The translations under genes and the position numbers were made by a program. Shown piece by piece: positions 54,393 to 64,000 of a stretch of 64,000 bases of DNA (position 1 is the first letter of the stretch; every line of letters starts with the position of its first letter). The stretch lies in contig MU867063.1 in assembly GCA_033725935.1 (NCBI GenBank), positions 615,694-679,693 on the forward strand, read 5' to 3'. The notes below the pieces were generated by a model. The model saw only the letters and a list, made by a program, of their open reading frames with translations, was not told the DNA's origin and searched no databases. The stretch is from Cladorrhinum sp. PSN259 (lineage: Eukaryota; Ascomycota; Sordariomycetes; Sordariales; Podosporaceae).

Positions 54393-54778
54393 GAGCCGCT
54401 GTGTGTTGTTCTTGGATACGCATAGATCTCGTCATACCGTCGTTTTTTGGCTCCAAAGAGATGCAGCCCTTGATCACAAACATGCAGTGAATGATCAGCA
54501 GGGAGAGAACAAGTGTAAGATACTGTATGCAAGGTCGAATCTTGAGCGGCAATGAAAGAAACAAACATTTCAACCCCACCAATGCTTCCCCAATTTCTCC
54601 ATCGGAATGCGCCAAGTCGGCACACTAACGCGAGGCCCCGCCGCCCCCTGAATGGTAGCGGGGATGGGACGTGACAGGTGGGGAGATTTTGAACTTCCCC
54701 ATGGTTTGACCCAGAACGTTTTTCAGGTCCCAGGTTCAACTGAACCACACGCAAAACGACCTGTCAGCGGCCGGAGTC
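54393..54778. other. Spacer, no gene seen
   Basis: 386 bp between the chromate transporter and the GH47 gene on the same strand. It must hold the terminator of one and the promoter of the other. Confidence 0.5.
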
Positions 54779-56617
54779 ATGGTATTTCTCTCGAGGCGAA
54801 AAAACTCGGTGCTAGTCTTTACGGCCCTAATATTCTTCTTGGTCTACTCTTATCGCCGACTGGACGGAGATGGCGCCCGGATAGCTGCTATCAACAGTCA
54901 GCAGCCCGCCGGGCACTTTTCCGGCAAAAACACCGATACCACCACCCCCAAGAGCACCACCAGCAGCGGGTCGAGATGGCGCCGTTTAAAGACCCTCAAC
55001 CCCGTCAGGGACATGCGCAAGCTCCCCACAGGCACTCCGCTGGCTTTGCCAAAAGTCCAAACGGCCTTTGGCCCTGAATCCAGCACCGCACGGGAGGTGC
55101 GCGTTAAGAGGCAACTGGCGGTGCGTGACGCCATGAGGCGCTGTTGGGCATCATACAAAAAGTATGCCTGGATGGCCGATGAACTCACCCCCATCACTGG
55201 AAAGAAGCGCAATGTTTTTGGTGGATGGGGTGCTACCCTGGTTGACAGCTTGGACACGCTTTGGATCATGGGATTCAAGGAGGAATTCTACGAAGCTGTA
55301 GATGCGGCTATCACTATCGACTTTAACAAGATACCAGACGAAAAGGTCAACGTATTTGAGACGACGATTCGATATCTGGGCGGCTTTCTCGGGGCGTACG
55401 ACGTGAGCGGCGACAAGCGCCTCCTGGAGAAAGCCAGGGAGGTCGGCGAGTTTCTCTACGTGGCATTCGATACACCCAACCGGATGCCTGTCACACGCTG
55501 GAATGCCGACGCCGCCGCCCGTGGGGAGGCCCAGGTAGCCGATGGTCACACCCTCTTGGCCGAGATTGGCACTTTCGCGCTCGAATTTACTCGCCTCTCC
55601 ATCCTGACGGGTGATCCGAAGTGGTTCGATGCCTCGCAGCGCATCATCGACGCCTTGCAGGAGCAACAAAACAAAACAGCTCTCCCAGGGATGTGGCCTG
55701 TCATTGTGAATGCTAAAACCATGGATTTCACTGAACACCCCGACTACACCATCGGTGCCATGGCCGACTCGCTGTATGAATACCTCCCGAAAACATATGC
55801 GCTGGTTGGGGGCCTGTTGCCGGAATACCGCCAAATGTACGAGGTCGCCACCAATGTGATCATTCAGAACAATTTGTTCAGACCAATGCTTCCTGACGAG
55901 AAGGACGTGTTGATTTCTGGTCTGATGTATGTCAAGAAAAACGACGATGGTAATACCTTCAAGGAGCTTCGTCCGGAGGGGCAGCATCTGGTATGCTTTG
56001 CTGGTGGTATGCTTGCCATCGGCGGAAAGCTTGTGCAGAACGAGACGCACGTCGAAAACGGCAAAAAGATCACGGAGGGCTGCATATGGACATACCAAAA
56101 CATGCCCAATGGTATCATGCCCGAGACGTTTCGCATGCATCCCTGTCCTTCGGTTTCGAAGTGCGCATGGGACGAGACGGAGTGGAGGAGAGCAGTGCTT
56201 GAACGGGAAGGCTTGGACAAGGACTCGGATTATAGCGAGGCTGGCGCCGTCATTGCGGCGAAGAGAATTCCCAAGGGATTCGTGTCGGTTGATGATACGC
56301 GGTACGTCTTGCGGCCCGAGGCGATCGAGAGTGTCTTTATTCTGTACCGCATCACAGGCCGAGAAGATCTAGTGGAGACGGCGTGGAAAATGTGGGAGGC
56401 GATCGACAAGCACACAAAGACGGACTTGGCGAACTCGGCTCTGGACGATATCTCGGTCAAGGACGAGAAGCCCAAGAAGAGTGATTCCATGGAGAGTTTC
56501 TGGTTGGGGGAGACGCTCAAATACTTTTACCTCATCTTCAGCGAGCCCGACGTTATCAGCCTTGACGAATATGTCTTCAACACCGAGGCGCATCCGCTCA
56601 AGAGGCTTCTCCCATAA
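54779..56617 (+). CDS. GH47 alpha-1,2-mannosidase, type II membrane protein
   Basis: A single exon of 612 residues. A short cytosolic stretch (MVFLSRRKN) and one hydrophobic anchor (about 10-24) are followed by a Ser/Thr-rich stem. The GH47 barrel (about 105-610) has the family blocks NVFGGWGATLVDSLDTLWIM, FETTIRYLGGFLGAYD, HTLLAEIGTFALEFTRLS, DSLYEYLPKTYALVGG, GQHLVCFAGGMLAIGG, YVLRPEAIESVFILYRITG, DSMESFWLGETLKYFYLIFS and the Ca2+-binding FNTEAHP close to the C-terminus. Class I enzymes remove alpha-1,2-linked mannose from N-glycans in the ER or Golgi. The topology fits a Golgi-resident enzyme. The length and absence of introns are not unusual. Confidence 0.93.
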   Translation: MVFLSRRKNSVLVFTALIFFLVYSYRRLDGDGARIAAINSQQPAGHFSGKNTDTTTPKSTTSSGSRWRRLKTLNPVRDMRKLPTGTPLALPKVQTAFGPESSTAREVRVKRQLAVRDAMRRCWASYKKYAWMADELTPITGKKRNVFGGWGATLVDSLDTLWIMGFKEEFYEAVDAAITIDFNKIPDEKVNVFETTIRYLGGFLGAYDVSGDKRLLEKAREVGEFLYVAFDTPNRMPVTRWNADAAARGEAQVADGHTLLAEIGTFALEFTRLSILTGDPKWFDASQRIIDALQEQQNKTALPGMWPVIVNAKTMDFTEHPDYTIGAMADSLYEYLPKTYALVGGLLPEYRQMYEVATNVIIQNNLFRPMLPDEKDVLISGLMYVKKNDDGNTFKELRPEGQHLVCFAGGMLAIGGKLVQNETHVENGKKITEGCIWTYQNMPNGIMPETFRMHPCPSVSKCAWDETEWRRAVLEREGLDKDSDYSEAGAVIAAKRIPKGFVSVDDTRYVLRPEAIESVFILYRITGREDLVETAWKMWEAIDKHTKTDLANSALDDISVKDEKPKKSDSMESFWLGETLKYFYLIFSEPDVISLDEYVFNTEAHPLKRLLP

Positions 56618-57445
56618 GCGCCAGCGAAAGATGAAAGATGATGTTTGAATACCTATCTTGACCGCGGGAGGAACTCGGGAGGCGAATATCAACCAAGTTA
56701 CTCTTTTTTGTTTAACGGAAAGAAAGAATATGGATAGAAAGATAATGTAATGTGATTTGTTCCAATTGGATGTGTGGCAGTTGTGTGAGGTTTATCAAAG
56801 TTTTGCAGAAAGGATTCTTCGAGATGTTGACACTTGGCAGAGATAGGTACATACATGCATGTACATGTACATGCAAACCCCCACCATATGCTGAGAAGCC
56901 GCAAAGACGAGCCGTTTAGGGTGCACAAAATTCTCCGGCAATAGTTTAAACTGTCGATATATCACCAAGCACACCGTCAACACCTTCACCCCGCACATAA
57001 CATCAGCAGATCCACCCCCTGGATCCCAAATCCCGCCCCCTACCCGTTGCATTCACGAATCCGGGGACGAGTCCGACAGCTTTTTGTCTGGATGGGTTTG
57101 AAAAAACGGAGGTGCTTCGTCCCGGAAATAGCACTAAGCGCCGCTTGGGTTCCTTTGATCAACTCGTAGCGGCATTGGCAATGCGGGGCACCGCTTCACG
57201 TCATCAAGATGGAAGCACGCAATCCCCCAAGCCAATATCGCAATGCCCCAAGAACACGCACAATTGTCCTCTACTTTGGAGCCCTTGCTTTGGGCCATCA
57301 CGCCATCGTCGATATCGGAGAATGACGATCACCATGGATCCTACGGCTCTTTATAAGCATCTCACCGTGCCGTCTCTTTCTTGTCTCTACTGTCAAGCAG
57401 ACAAACAAACCACTCTCTTAGACAAGGGATAACATCACCACCAAA
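56618..57445. other. Spacer and promoter of the dioxygenase gene
   Basis: 830 bp with no gene. A TTATAAG element at about 57352-57358 lies roughly 90 bases before the dioxygenase start and could be its TATA box. Confidence 0.45.
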
Positions 57446-58724
57446 ATGGCACCAGGACTTCTCATCGACGAGCCTCAGCAGCAGCTCTCCCAGCCACGCC
57501 AGACCTCTAAGAACAACGACGATGTGCCCCGTAACATCTTCCCTGATGGCATCCGCACGTCCGGCCAGCACCCACCACTGTATGACCTCCTGAAGCCATA
57601 CTCGGAGTTCCCCAAGGAGATCACCGGCAGGACCGTATGGAAGCGCGATGATTTCACCAACAATCCAGAGCGCTGGGTGCACCCATTCACCGACGAGGAG
57701 GTTCAGGAGCTGAGTGACACGGCCGATGCATTCATTGCCAGCGGTACTCCTTTGGAGGGCATCTCCAAATCCAACTTCCCTCTCCCCAAGCTCGGCAAGG
57801 TCCTCACCGAGCTCAGAGAAGACCTGCTTAACGGCAAGGGCTTCATTCTCTTCAAGCGCTTCCCCGCCGACGTTTGGGGTCCCCAGAAGAACGCCGTCGC
57901 CTATATGGGTCTCGGCACCTATCTTGGTTATTTCGTCTCCCAGAACGGCCGCGGCCACGTCCTCGGCCACGTCAAGGACGTCGGTGATGATCCGACCCAG
58001 ATTCACACCGTCCGCATCTATCGCACTGCCGCCCGCCAGTTCTTCCACGCCGATGACGGTGATATTGTCGGTCTTCTCTGCGTGCACCGCGCCCAGGAGG
58101 GCGGTGAGAGCGACATCGTCTCAGTACACAACGTCTGGAACATCCTCCAGCGTGAGCACCCCGATGTTGCCGAGCTGCTCACCAAGCCTATCTGGTACTT
58201 TGACCGCAAGGGTGAGGTCTCTGATGGCCAGGAGGAGTACACCCGCCAACCTGTCATCTACCTTGAGAACGGCGGCAGGGGCCGTGTTTACTTCAAGTGG
58301 GACCCCTACTACGTCCGGTCTCTTACCCGGTTTTCTGATGCCGGCGTCATCCCTCCTCTAAGCCCCGAGCAGCTCCATGCCATGAAGGTGCTCGAGGATG
58401 TCTGCCAGCAGGAGGCCCTCCACATGGTCCTTGAGGTCGGCGATATCCAATTCCTCAGCAATGCTCACCTCCTCCACGCCAGAACTGCCTACAGGGGTGA
58501 GTTATTATCCTAGATTTCAAGTTTCTTTGAATCTTTCTTACTAACACACTTTCGTTTTAGACTTTGCTCCTCCTGCTCCTCGGAGACATCTCCTCAGACT
58601 GTGGCTTGCTACCCCCGAGGCAGAGGGCGGCTGGGCACTTCCCATGCCCGACAGCAATGAGAAGAAGCGCGGTGGCATTCAGGTCAACAACACCCCTCCC
58701 AGGGCCCCATTGGACGCCGAGTAA
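57446..58724 (+). CDS. TauD/TfdA-family Fe(II)/2-oxoglutarate-type dioxygenase
   Basis: Two exons, 57446-58496 and 58561-58724, with a 64-nt GTGAGT...TAG intron, give 404 residues. The iron-binding His and Asp are in ARQFFHADDGDIVGLLC, and the distal His is in NAHLLHARTAYRDF, followed by the conserved RRHLLRLWLATPE, whose arginines may bind the co-substrate. Other family blocks are GKGFILFKRFPADVW and the sequence DDPTQIHTVRIYRT. Fungal members of this type hydroxylate taurine-like or other small substrates, and some belong to secondary-metabolite pathways. The actual substrate is not evident. There is no signal peptide or targeting tail, suggesting a cytosolic enzyme. Confidence 0.9.
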
Positions 58725-59242
58725 AAAAAGGAATCAACCTTTCTCTAAAAAGGGGCCAAAAGCAGCCCCATATTCTTTGTAACTTTTTCCTGTACATGTA
58801 CTTTGACATTGGCACAAAAGCGAGCAGACAAACTACTATGCTCTATTGACGAATTAATGACACCAAAGCCTTACTATATGGCTATTATTTTTTGAGATGG
58901 TTTTCTTCCTCTTCTATCTTTTGATATTGGTGTTTTCTTGTGGTTTTTTTTTTTTTTTTTAACTCCGCCACAGTATTGTTGTTTGATATTCGTGCCAAGT
59001 TCAGCTACGGCAAATTGGGGCAAGTTTATGCGAGCCCAGCCTTCACGCTATTCTGGATTTCGTGCTTGGGTTACAACGCACGGTGATTAATTTCTTGGGA
59101 GGACTGCGAAAGGAGAAAGTGGTGGCGTGAGGCGGTGATGGATGAACGCGCTTCTGAAATTTGTCTCGGTTCATTGATTGATTTCCTTGCCGACAACAAC
59201 GACAACAACAACATCAATGACCGACCCCGGTGGCCAGCTACT
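58725..59242. other. Spacer, no gene seen
   Basis: 518 bp with a T17 run near 58946. The frame of the following gene is open back to 59135, but the signal peptide starts at 59243. Confidence 0.5.
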
Positions 59243-61207
59243 ATGAGGAAACAGCTCGTCGGGCCTTTACTGGCCTTGGCCTTGGCCTGTGTCCCGTCGG
59301 CAGATTGCAAGACCGAAGTGATCGCAGTGCCCTGGCGGCAACTGCAAGACAAAAAAACGGGATCATGGCAGGCGCCAGAACTGATACAGATGCCCGGCGG
59401 GGAATCAGTGATACTTGCCATGTGGCCTTCGCCGTGGACTAACGTATCCGAAATACCCGCGACTGTTGAAGAAGCCGGCAGCGGGACTGGGACGCCATAC
59501 AGCCGGATCGACCACTTTGGCAATTACACACTCACCGGATACGAAAACTTTGTCACCAATGTAGGAATCATCTCAAAGGAGGAAAGCCGGGATAGTAATA
59601 GTGTGGTCTTGCTCAACACAACACTGCCCATCGCCAAAATCCAGGAATGGAGGAAACCCGATGACAAATCCCTCGCGGGCGTCGTGGGAAATCTTGCCCT
59701 TGGCCCTTTCAACGAAATGAGCATCCTAGAGCAGCTGTCATCCGGACCTAACCCGACCATTCCTTCCAAGTCCTTCGGCTTGCACGTGGGCAGCCCAGCC
59801 TTTAACCAGAGCGGCTCGTTCCTGCTGGGCGGATACGACCAACGCAGGGTAGCGGGCGAACCGCGAGCATTTTCAAACTCGTTGGACCAGGAGTCGGGGC
59901 TGTACCTCCCGAGAATGGCGCTAAAGGATATTCACATCCACGTTGAGAGTGGTCTCTCGCCGTGGAGTGAATCTCTGTTCAAGAAGAACGGAATTGTTCT
60001 CACGGGTGATCCATGGGATTCAAGTCTCTTTCAGGGTGTCAACTCTTACCTCTCAGGCACATCATCCACTGGCAAGAAGAACAAGAAACGTCAAGCGGTG
60101 GTGGGGGAACATCAACAAGACTACGCCCTGGTCGTTCCGGATCCTACAGTGCCATATATTTACCTACCACCAGGTAACTGGTATGTTTTTAAATTTTGCG
60201 TATCCCTCTCCAGAATTATATTAACACCCCCCTTTTTCTCAAGCCGAAAAATCGCCTCAAACCTCCCAGTCACTTACTCCCCCTCACTAAACCTTTACAT
60301 CTGGAACCGAACGCACCCGCGGTACCAACCCCTCACCAAATCCCCGACCTTTTTAGTCTTCACGCTCGACCTCACAGACTCGGCAGAACCAAATTCTGTA
60401 CTCATAAAAATTCCCTTTGCGTTACTGTCCCTCAAAGTCACATCAGACTCGGACTCGGACTCGGACACACTGGTTGACGTATTCCCCTGCGTTGACCTCC
60501 CCCCACCTCCCGAAATTCAGTCTCAAAGTCCCCTGCAGTTTAAATGGCACCTCGGCCGAGCTTTCCTGCAGGGTGTTTACCTGGCAGTCGATTATGCCCA
60601 AAACGTCACTTACTTGGCTCAGGCGAGGGGACCTTCTTCTTCTTCTCAGTCACAAGAAACGAGGATACAACCCCTACTATCAGAAAAGGGAATACAGTTG
60701 GAGGCTGAAGTAGGGGGCGAGGCGTTTATGCAGAGTTGGAGTGGGGTGTTGACCCCTTTGAAGGAGGGGGACGGGGATCGTTTTCTCGCAAATGAAAATG
60801 ATGATGATGACGACGATGAGGATGACAAGGAAAAAGGCCTAAGCCAAGTCGCGAAATCCGGTATAGCCCTCGGCTGCGTGGTAGTTGCTTTGGGGCTATG
60901 CCTCTGGGGTACGAAGATTAAGTGGGGGATTAATGAGAGGAAAAGAGCTGCAAGCAGAGGGTTGTCGGCTGATGATATTAATAATAATAATGACGAAGGT
61001 GGTGATGATGATGATGGTGTGGTTGGTTCTGAGGCAAGAAGAAGAAGAAGAAGTGAAAGCCCAAAACCAGAGGACGAGAGGGGTGATGATCCCCCGCCTG
61101 TTTATTCTGTGGCTGTGCCGGATAGACATAGTCGGCTGCCGGATTACGTGGAGGGTCACGGTCCTGAGGAGGAGACGACGGCAAATCGTGCTCGCCCGGT
61201 TAGATAG
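59243..61207 (+). CDS. Pepsin-fold (A1-like) type I membrane protein, probably non-catalytic
   Basis: Two exons, 59243-60180 and 60244-61207, give 633 residues. The signal peptide is MRKQLVGPLLALALACVPSA. The lumenal domain has pepsin-like segments: AGVVGNLALGPFN, SFGLHVGSPAFNQSGSFLLG, then GYDQRR, PTVPYIYLPPGNC and TYSPSLNLYIWNR. The two catalytic D-T/S-G motifs of active aspartic proteases are not visible. An acidic DDDDDEDDKEK stretch precedes one transmembrane helix (SGIALGCVVVALGLCLWG) and a basic, then acidic, cytosolic tail with PPPVYSVAVPDR. The intron (63 nt) keeps the frame and has no stop. Removing it restores a cysteine before RKIASNLPV that fits the family, so I take it as real. 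Met 59135 is a less likely start. Confidence 0.82.
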   Translation: MRKQLVGPLLALALACVPSADCKTEVIAVPWRQLQDKKTGSWQAPELIQMPGGESVILAMWPSPWTNVSEIPATVEEAGSGTGTPYSRIDHFGNYTLTGYENFVTNVGIISKEESRDSNSVVLLNTTLPIAKIQEWRKPDDKSLAGVVGNLALGPFNEMSILEQLSSGPNPTIPSKSFGLHVGSPAFNQSGSFLLGGYDQRRVAGEPRAFSNSLDQESGLYLPRMALKDIHIHVESGLSPWSESLFKKNGIVLTGDPWDSSLFQGVNSYLSGTSSTGKKNKKRQAVVGEHQQDYALVVPDPTVPYIYLPPGNWYVFKFCVSLSRIILTPPFFSSRKIASNLPVTYSPSLNLYIWNRTHPRYQPLTKSPTFLVFTLDLTDSAEPNSVLIKIPFALLSLKVTSDSDSDSDTLVDVFPCVDLPPPPEIQSQSPLQFKWHLGRAFLQGVYLAVDYAQNVTYLAQARGPSSSSQSQETRIQPLLSEKGIQLEAEVGGEAFMQSWSGVLTPLKEGDGDRFLANENDDDDDDEDDKEKGLSQVAKSGIALGCVVVALGLCLWGTKIKWGINERKRAASRGLSADDINNNNDEGGDDDDGVVGSEARRRRRSESPKPEDERGDDPPPVYSVAVPDRHSRLPDYVEGHGPEEETTANRARPVR

Positions 61208-62378
61208 GGGGTGGGGGAACGGGGCTGTGTGTGCAGGTGGGTTTGTTTACACTTTGGAAAAGGGGGGTGTGGGGGCTGGGGGCGGGTGTAACACATGGCA
61301 GTATGTGTAACCTGAGTTAACGATGCAGAAAGAAGGCTCTCTTTGTTGGTATAATATTGCAGAGAAATAAATTGAATTTGTTTGACGGAGAAAGGCAGTA
61401 AGTCAGTCAGTCGGTAATGCCTTTTAGCCGTATGATTTTCCTACAATTATTTACAATCCGATGCTTAAACGTTTGTTAGCGCGCTAATTACATGCCTAAT
61501 TGACACTTTCCTATGCCTCTTTCACTTGTTTGTACGCCTGTTCGGCTTCTGTTAATGCAATGCATTCCTGACTCCTTTCTACGCATGCTGGATATCCCGA
61601 CCTGCACAAGTAACCCCTTCCACCACGTACCATCTTCCGATTTGCGATTTTCTAATAACCTTACGGTTGTTTCTGTCCTTGGTTTTATGGGGCATGGACC
61701 AAGCTAATAAACGTGTATTAAGCATGCGATTGTAACTACCTGAACACAGCCATCCTCACGTCACATTTTATTCGGCGGGTTTTGTTTTTCCCAATGATCA
61801 TTCAAAGTTGCATTGGGTGGGACAAGACGTGATCACATACATGAACCAGAATGCGTTTTCCAGGTTTGTTGGCTTGGCGTACATTGCTGCGCCTACTCTT
61901 GTTGTGCCTTACGGTTTTTTTTTTTCTTTTCCTTTTCAAATGGTTAGGTAGAATCACAACTTACCTGCGAGCGGATGGGTACCAACGCTGCCAAGTTTCG
62001 TTTAAACCACACTATTGCAAAATATATCTAGTTCCGTCTTGGGAGGCCTCATCTGACACCTGACAACGACAAAACATGTGAGACGAGGCTCTGTTGATGA
62101 AATGTTGGTTGTTGGGTGCATAGTCAGGTTACACCAAGGCATATCAGTGGGCATGTCAGATGTCAAGGCGTATGGCCCACCCGACCTCTCGCTCTCTCTC
62201 TTTCGCTCTCTCGCATATGCGCTGTACGAGGAAAGACTGAGTGCGGTTTCGCTTATGTATAATTGAAGCCCATTCCCAGCAGCTTCAGTTTGCAAGAAAC
62301 ATTCTGAAGAAAGAAAAAAAAAAAAACATACCAAAATACCCCCTTTACCTCTTGCATCCCTTACTTTTTATTTCCTTA
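61208..62378. other. Intergenic region, no gene seen
   Basis: 1.2 kb with G-rich sequence just past the preceding stop, a T-run at 61916-61925 and an A-run at 62314-62327. No coding model. Confidence 0.5.
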
Positions 62379-63384
62379 ATGTATTACTACGACATTAGAA
62401 TCGCTAGCTGGGTACTCAGCATCGCGGGCGGAGTCCTTTCTATCGGTGTGCTTGGGTTCGCTGTCCGGGATTTGATCCGTCCAGCAGTCCATTTCAAAAA
62501 CATCAGCAATGCCGCCGCCGGCAACCCTTACTCGAATCTCCGCGGGCCGCTAAAGGGTGTCATCATCGGCCTGATCTTTGCCATCCTCCGCACCGTCGCA
62601 CTCATAATCACCCTCAGCGGCCGCGTGGTCTTCTTCGAGTTAACCTACATCACCGGCTTCTTCAACCTCTGTGTCCACGTCATTGCTTTCCTCAGTCTCG
62701 TGAGGGTCACACGGCGCTTTCGGTCACACATCTCTTCGAAAGATTCCGAGTTGGGAGATGATGGCGCGAAAATACAGGCGAAGCCGCACTCCAACAAGAG
62801 TCTTTTCGATTATGCTGTGATTGGGATGCTGGGAATCTTGGGATTGACGTCTTGGGCATTTGATCTGGGGTAAGTGATGACGATTATCAAGTCAGCCCAT
62901 TGTTTCTTGTTAGTTTGTCGAGACTAATCCAACCTTTCGTAGCAATTGGCTTCACATCATGTACGGCAAAGGGTACAGACAATGGTATCCTAAACCTACC
63001 CGAGACGCAAGCAAAGCCCTAGCCATCATGAACAGCGTCTGGTTGATTATCACTGCCATCTACATTAGCCTTCGTCTCCTTTCTAAGCGGCGTAAAGCGA
63101 AAATGGTGGGTGCGGGTGCGGGTGCGGATGCGGTAACAGACATACACGCCCGAGTCACCTTTACCCTCAAGGTCATCCCCACCATGGCCTTCGTCAGCGT
63201 CATACGTCTGATCTCCACTTTTTTGCAGCTTTTCCTTCAACCTCGAAACTTTATTGAGTATACCCAATCGGTGGGTCAGGCTGATCGGGCTTTTCAGATC
63301 TTGAATCTCATTGGAGCGTGGATTGGCGAGGTACTGCTCTTGGAGTTCTCGAGAGGAGCGTTGAGAAGATTGGCGAGAGGTTAG
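62379..63384 (+). CDS. Multi-spanning membrane protein, unknown function
   Basis: Two exons, 62379-62869 and 62943-63384, with a 73-nt GTAAGT...TAG intron, give 310 residues. Hydrophobic segments lie at about 7-27, 59-78, 88-112, 145-163, 188-208, 230-255 and 270-290, so seven membrane passes are plausible. Loops include RDLIRPAVHFKNISNAAAGN and MYGKGYRQWYPKPTRDASKA. A Gly/Ala/Asp-rich loop sits after the fifth segment. The size and layout recall fungal integral membrane proteins of the DUF family type, but I cannot name the family. The ATG at 62379 was chosen because it directly precedes the first membrane segment. Confidence 0.75.
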
Positions 63385-64000
63385 GGGCCTGGATAATTAC
63401 TTGTTATCACGTGCAGTGGCTTGCCGAGATCCGCATCAACTTGAACCTACCAGGGAGAGAGTCAGGCATAGTGTCTACATAGTCAAATAATGATCAACTA
63501 GCTGGGGCCTACATGTTAATTTTTCCTCCTCCAGTGATTTGTATGACCGCGCATTGGGAAGAGCATTGTTGCCCGGTGATCAGCCTCCATGAAGACTTGG
63601 TCTCTTGCCGATGAATCTGCTTGGGACTTGAATGATCTTCCACCTTCGCCACCAGATCTTGAGGTGATTGCAACCCCTGGTCCGTTCTGCCCATTGTTTT
63701 GTTTCCACTTTGTGGAGGCACAAACAAGATCAGCCGGTCACAGAATTGAGCCCCTGACGATTAAAGGCTGAATTGCCAAAACCCCGCTTGGCGAATGTCG
63801 ATTGGAAAATGAGATTGTCGTGTATCCAAAATCCTGGTAGAAGAGGTAGAAGAGCGAAAGAATAGAAGCCAATATCCTGTCAGGAGGGACCCTGGCAGCC
63901 TGGCATGTGGCCTTGATGATGAGCGGTTGCCACGTTCCCCAGGTTGCTTTCCGTTGACCCTTTTGCCCTGCATCGGCTTCTTCCATTCGTGTAAATTCAT
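63385..64000. other. 3' edge of the window, no gene seen
   Basis: Short open frames on both strands overlap without coding signal. A gene continuing beyond the window cannot be excluded. Confidence 0.45.

Noticed and set aside
55151..56140. 329-codon open frame antisense to the GH47 gene
   Set aside because: It lies fully inside a well-supported single-exon GH47 gene. Its translation has no family features and reflects GC-rich codon use on the other strand.
1..64000. CRISPR array, insertion sequence, rRNA operon or virus-like genes
   Set aside because: No regularly spaced repeats, transposase, rRNA segments, reverse transcriptase or capsid-type sequences could be recognised on either strand.

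Overview
The window is nuclear DNA of a filamentous ascomycete, most likely a Sordariomycete and perhaps a member of Sordariales. That placement is inferred from gene content, not computed. Supporting signs are many 50-80 nt GT-AG introns, two intron-containing tRNA genes, a nuclear ATP synthase subunit 9 with a mitochondrial presequence, a HET-domain protein, an AA9 lytic polysaccharide monooxygenase, an AA1-like secreted protein, a DUF1996 protein and PF20684 (fungal rhodopsin-like) membrane proteins. Genes are monocistronic, on both strands, separated by 0.3-4 kb of AT-rich or low-complexity spacer. There is no bacterial-style operon, CRISPR array, rRNA gene or intact transposon.

Layout. 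1-4.4 kb: no convincing gene. 4.4-5.7 kb: DUF6594 membrane protein. 7.5-9.2 kb (-): DHA2-type MFS transporter, followed at 9.6-10.4 kb by a frameshifted pseudogene and a small Cys-rich protein at 10.7-11.0 kb. 11.5-12.9 kb (-): seven-TM PF20684 protein. 13.4-14.9 kb: BAHD-like acyltransferase. 15.3-16.0 kb (-): probable HET-type remnant. 17.3-18.0 kb: nuclear atp9. 18.8-19.7 kb (-): tRNA-Glu(CTC) and tRNA-Ile(AAT). 20.4-21.9 kb (-): CorA-like protein.

23.6-34.7 kb is rich in secreted products: DUF1996 protein, AA1-like protein, AA9 LPMO and an RNase T1-type guanyl ribonuclease. Between them lie a small disordered protein, a tRNA-like relic and a small multi-exon gene that is easy to miss (about 32.1-32.8 kb).

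34.8-40.5 kb is a housekeeping block: a Swi5-like recombination protein (-), the Dcp1 decapping subunit (-) and, divergently, an OCRL-like inositol-polyphosphate 5-phosphatase (+). 42.3-46.7 kb carries a second BAHD-like acyltransferase and a HET-domain protein. 47-48.3 kb (-): two-FAS1 GPI-type protein. 49.6-51.6 kb (-): secreted beta-lactamase-fold serine hydrolase. 52.8-54.4 kb: chromate transporter. 54.8-56.6 kb: GH47 mannosidase. 57.4-58.7 kb: TauD-like dioxygenase. 59.2-61.2 kb: pepsin-fold membrane protein without visible catalytic aspartates. 62.4-63.4 kb: multi-TM hypothetical protein.

I found no clear evidence for a novel multi-gene system. The best leads are the small cryptic gene near 32 kb, the non-catalytic aspartic-protease-like membrane protein, the secreted-protein stretch and the two decayed genes. 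All intron models were placed by eye from splice motifs and reading-frame continuity; none has RNA support here.
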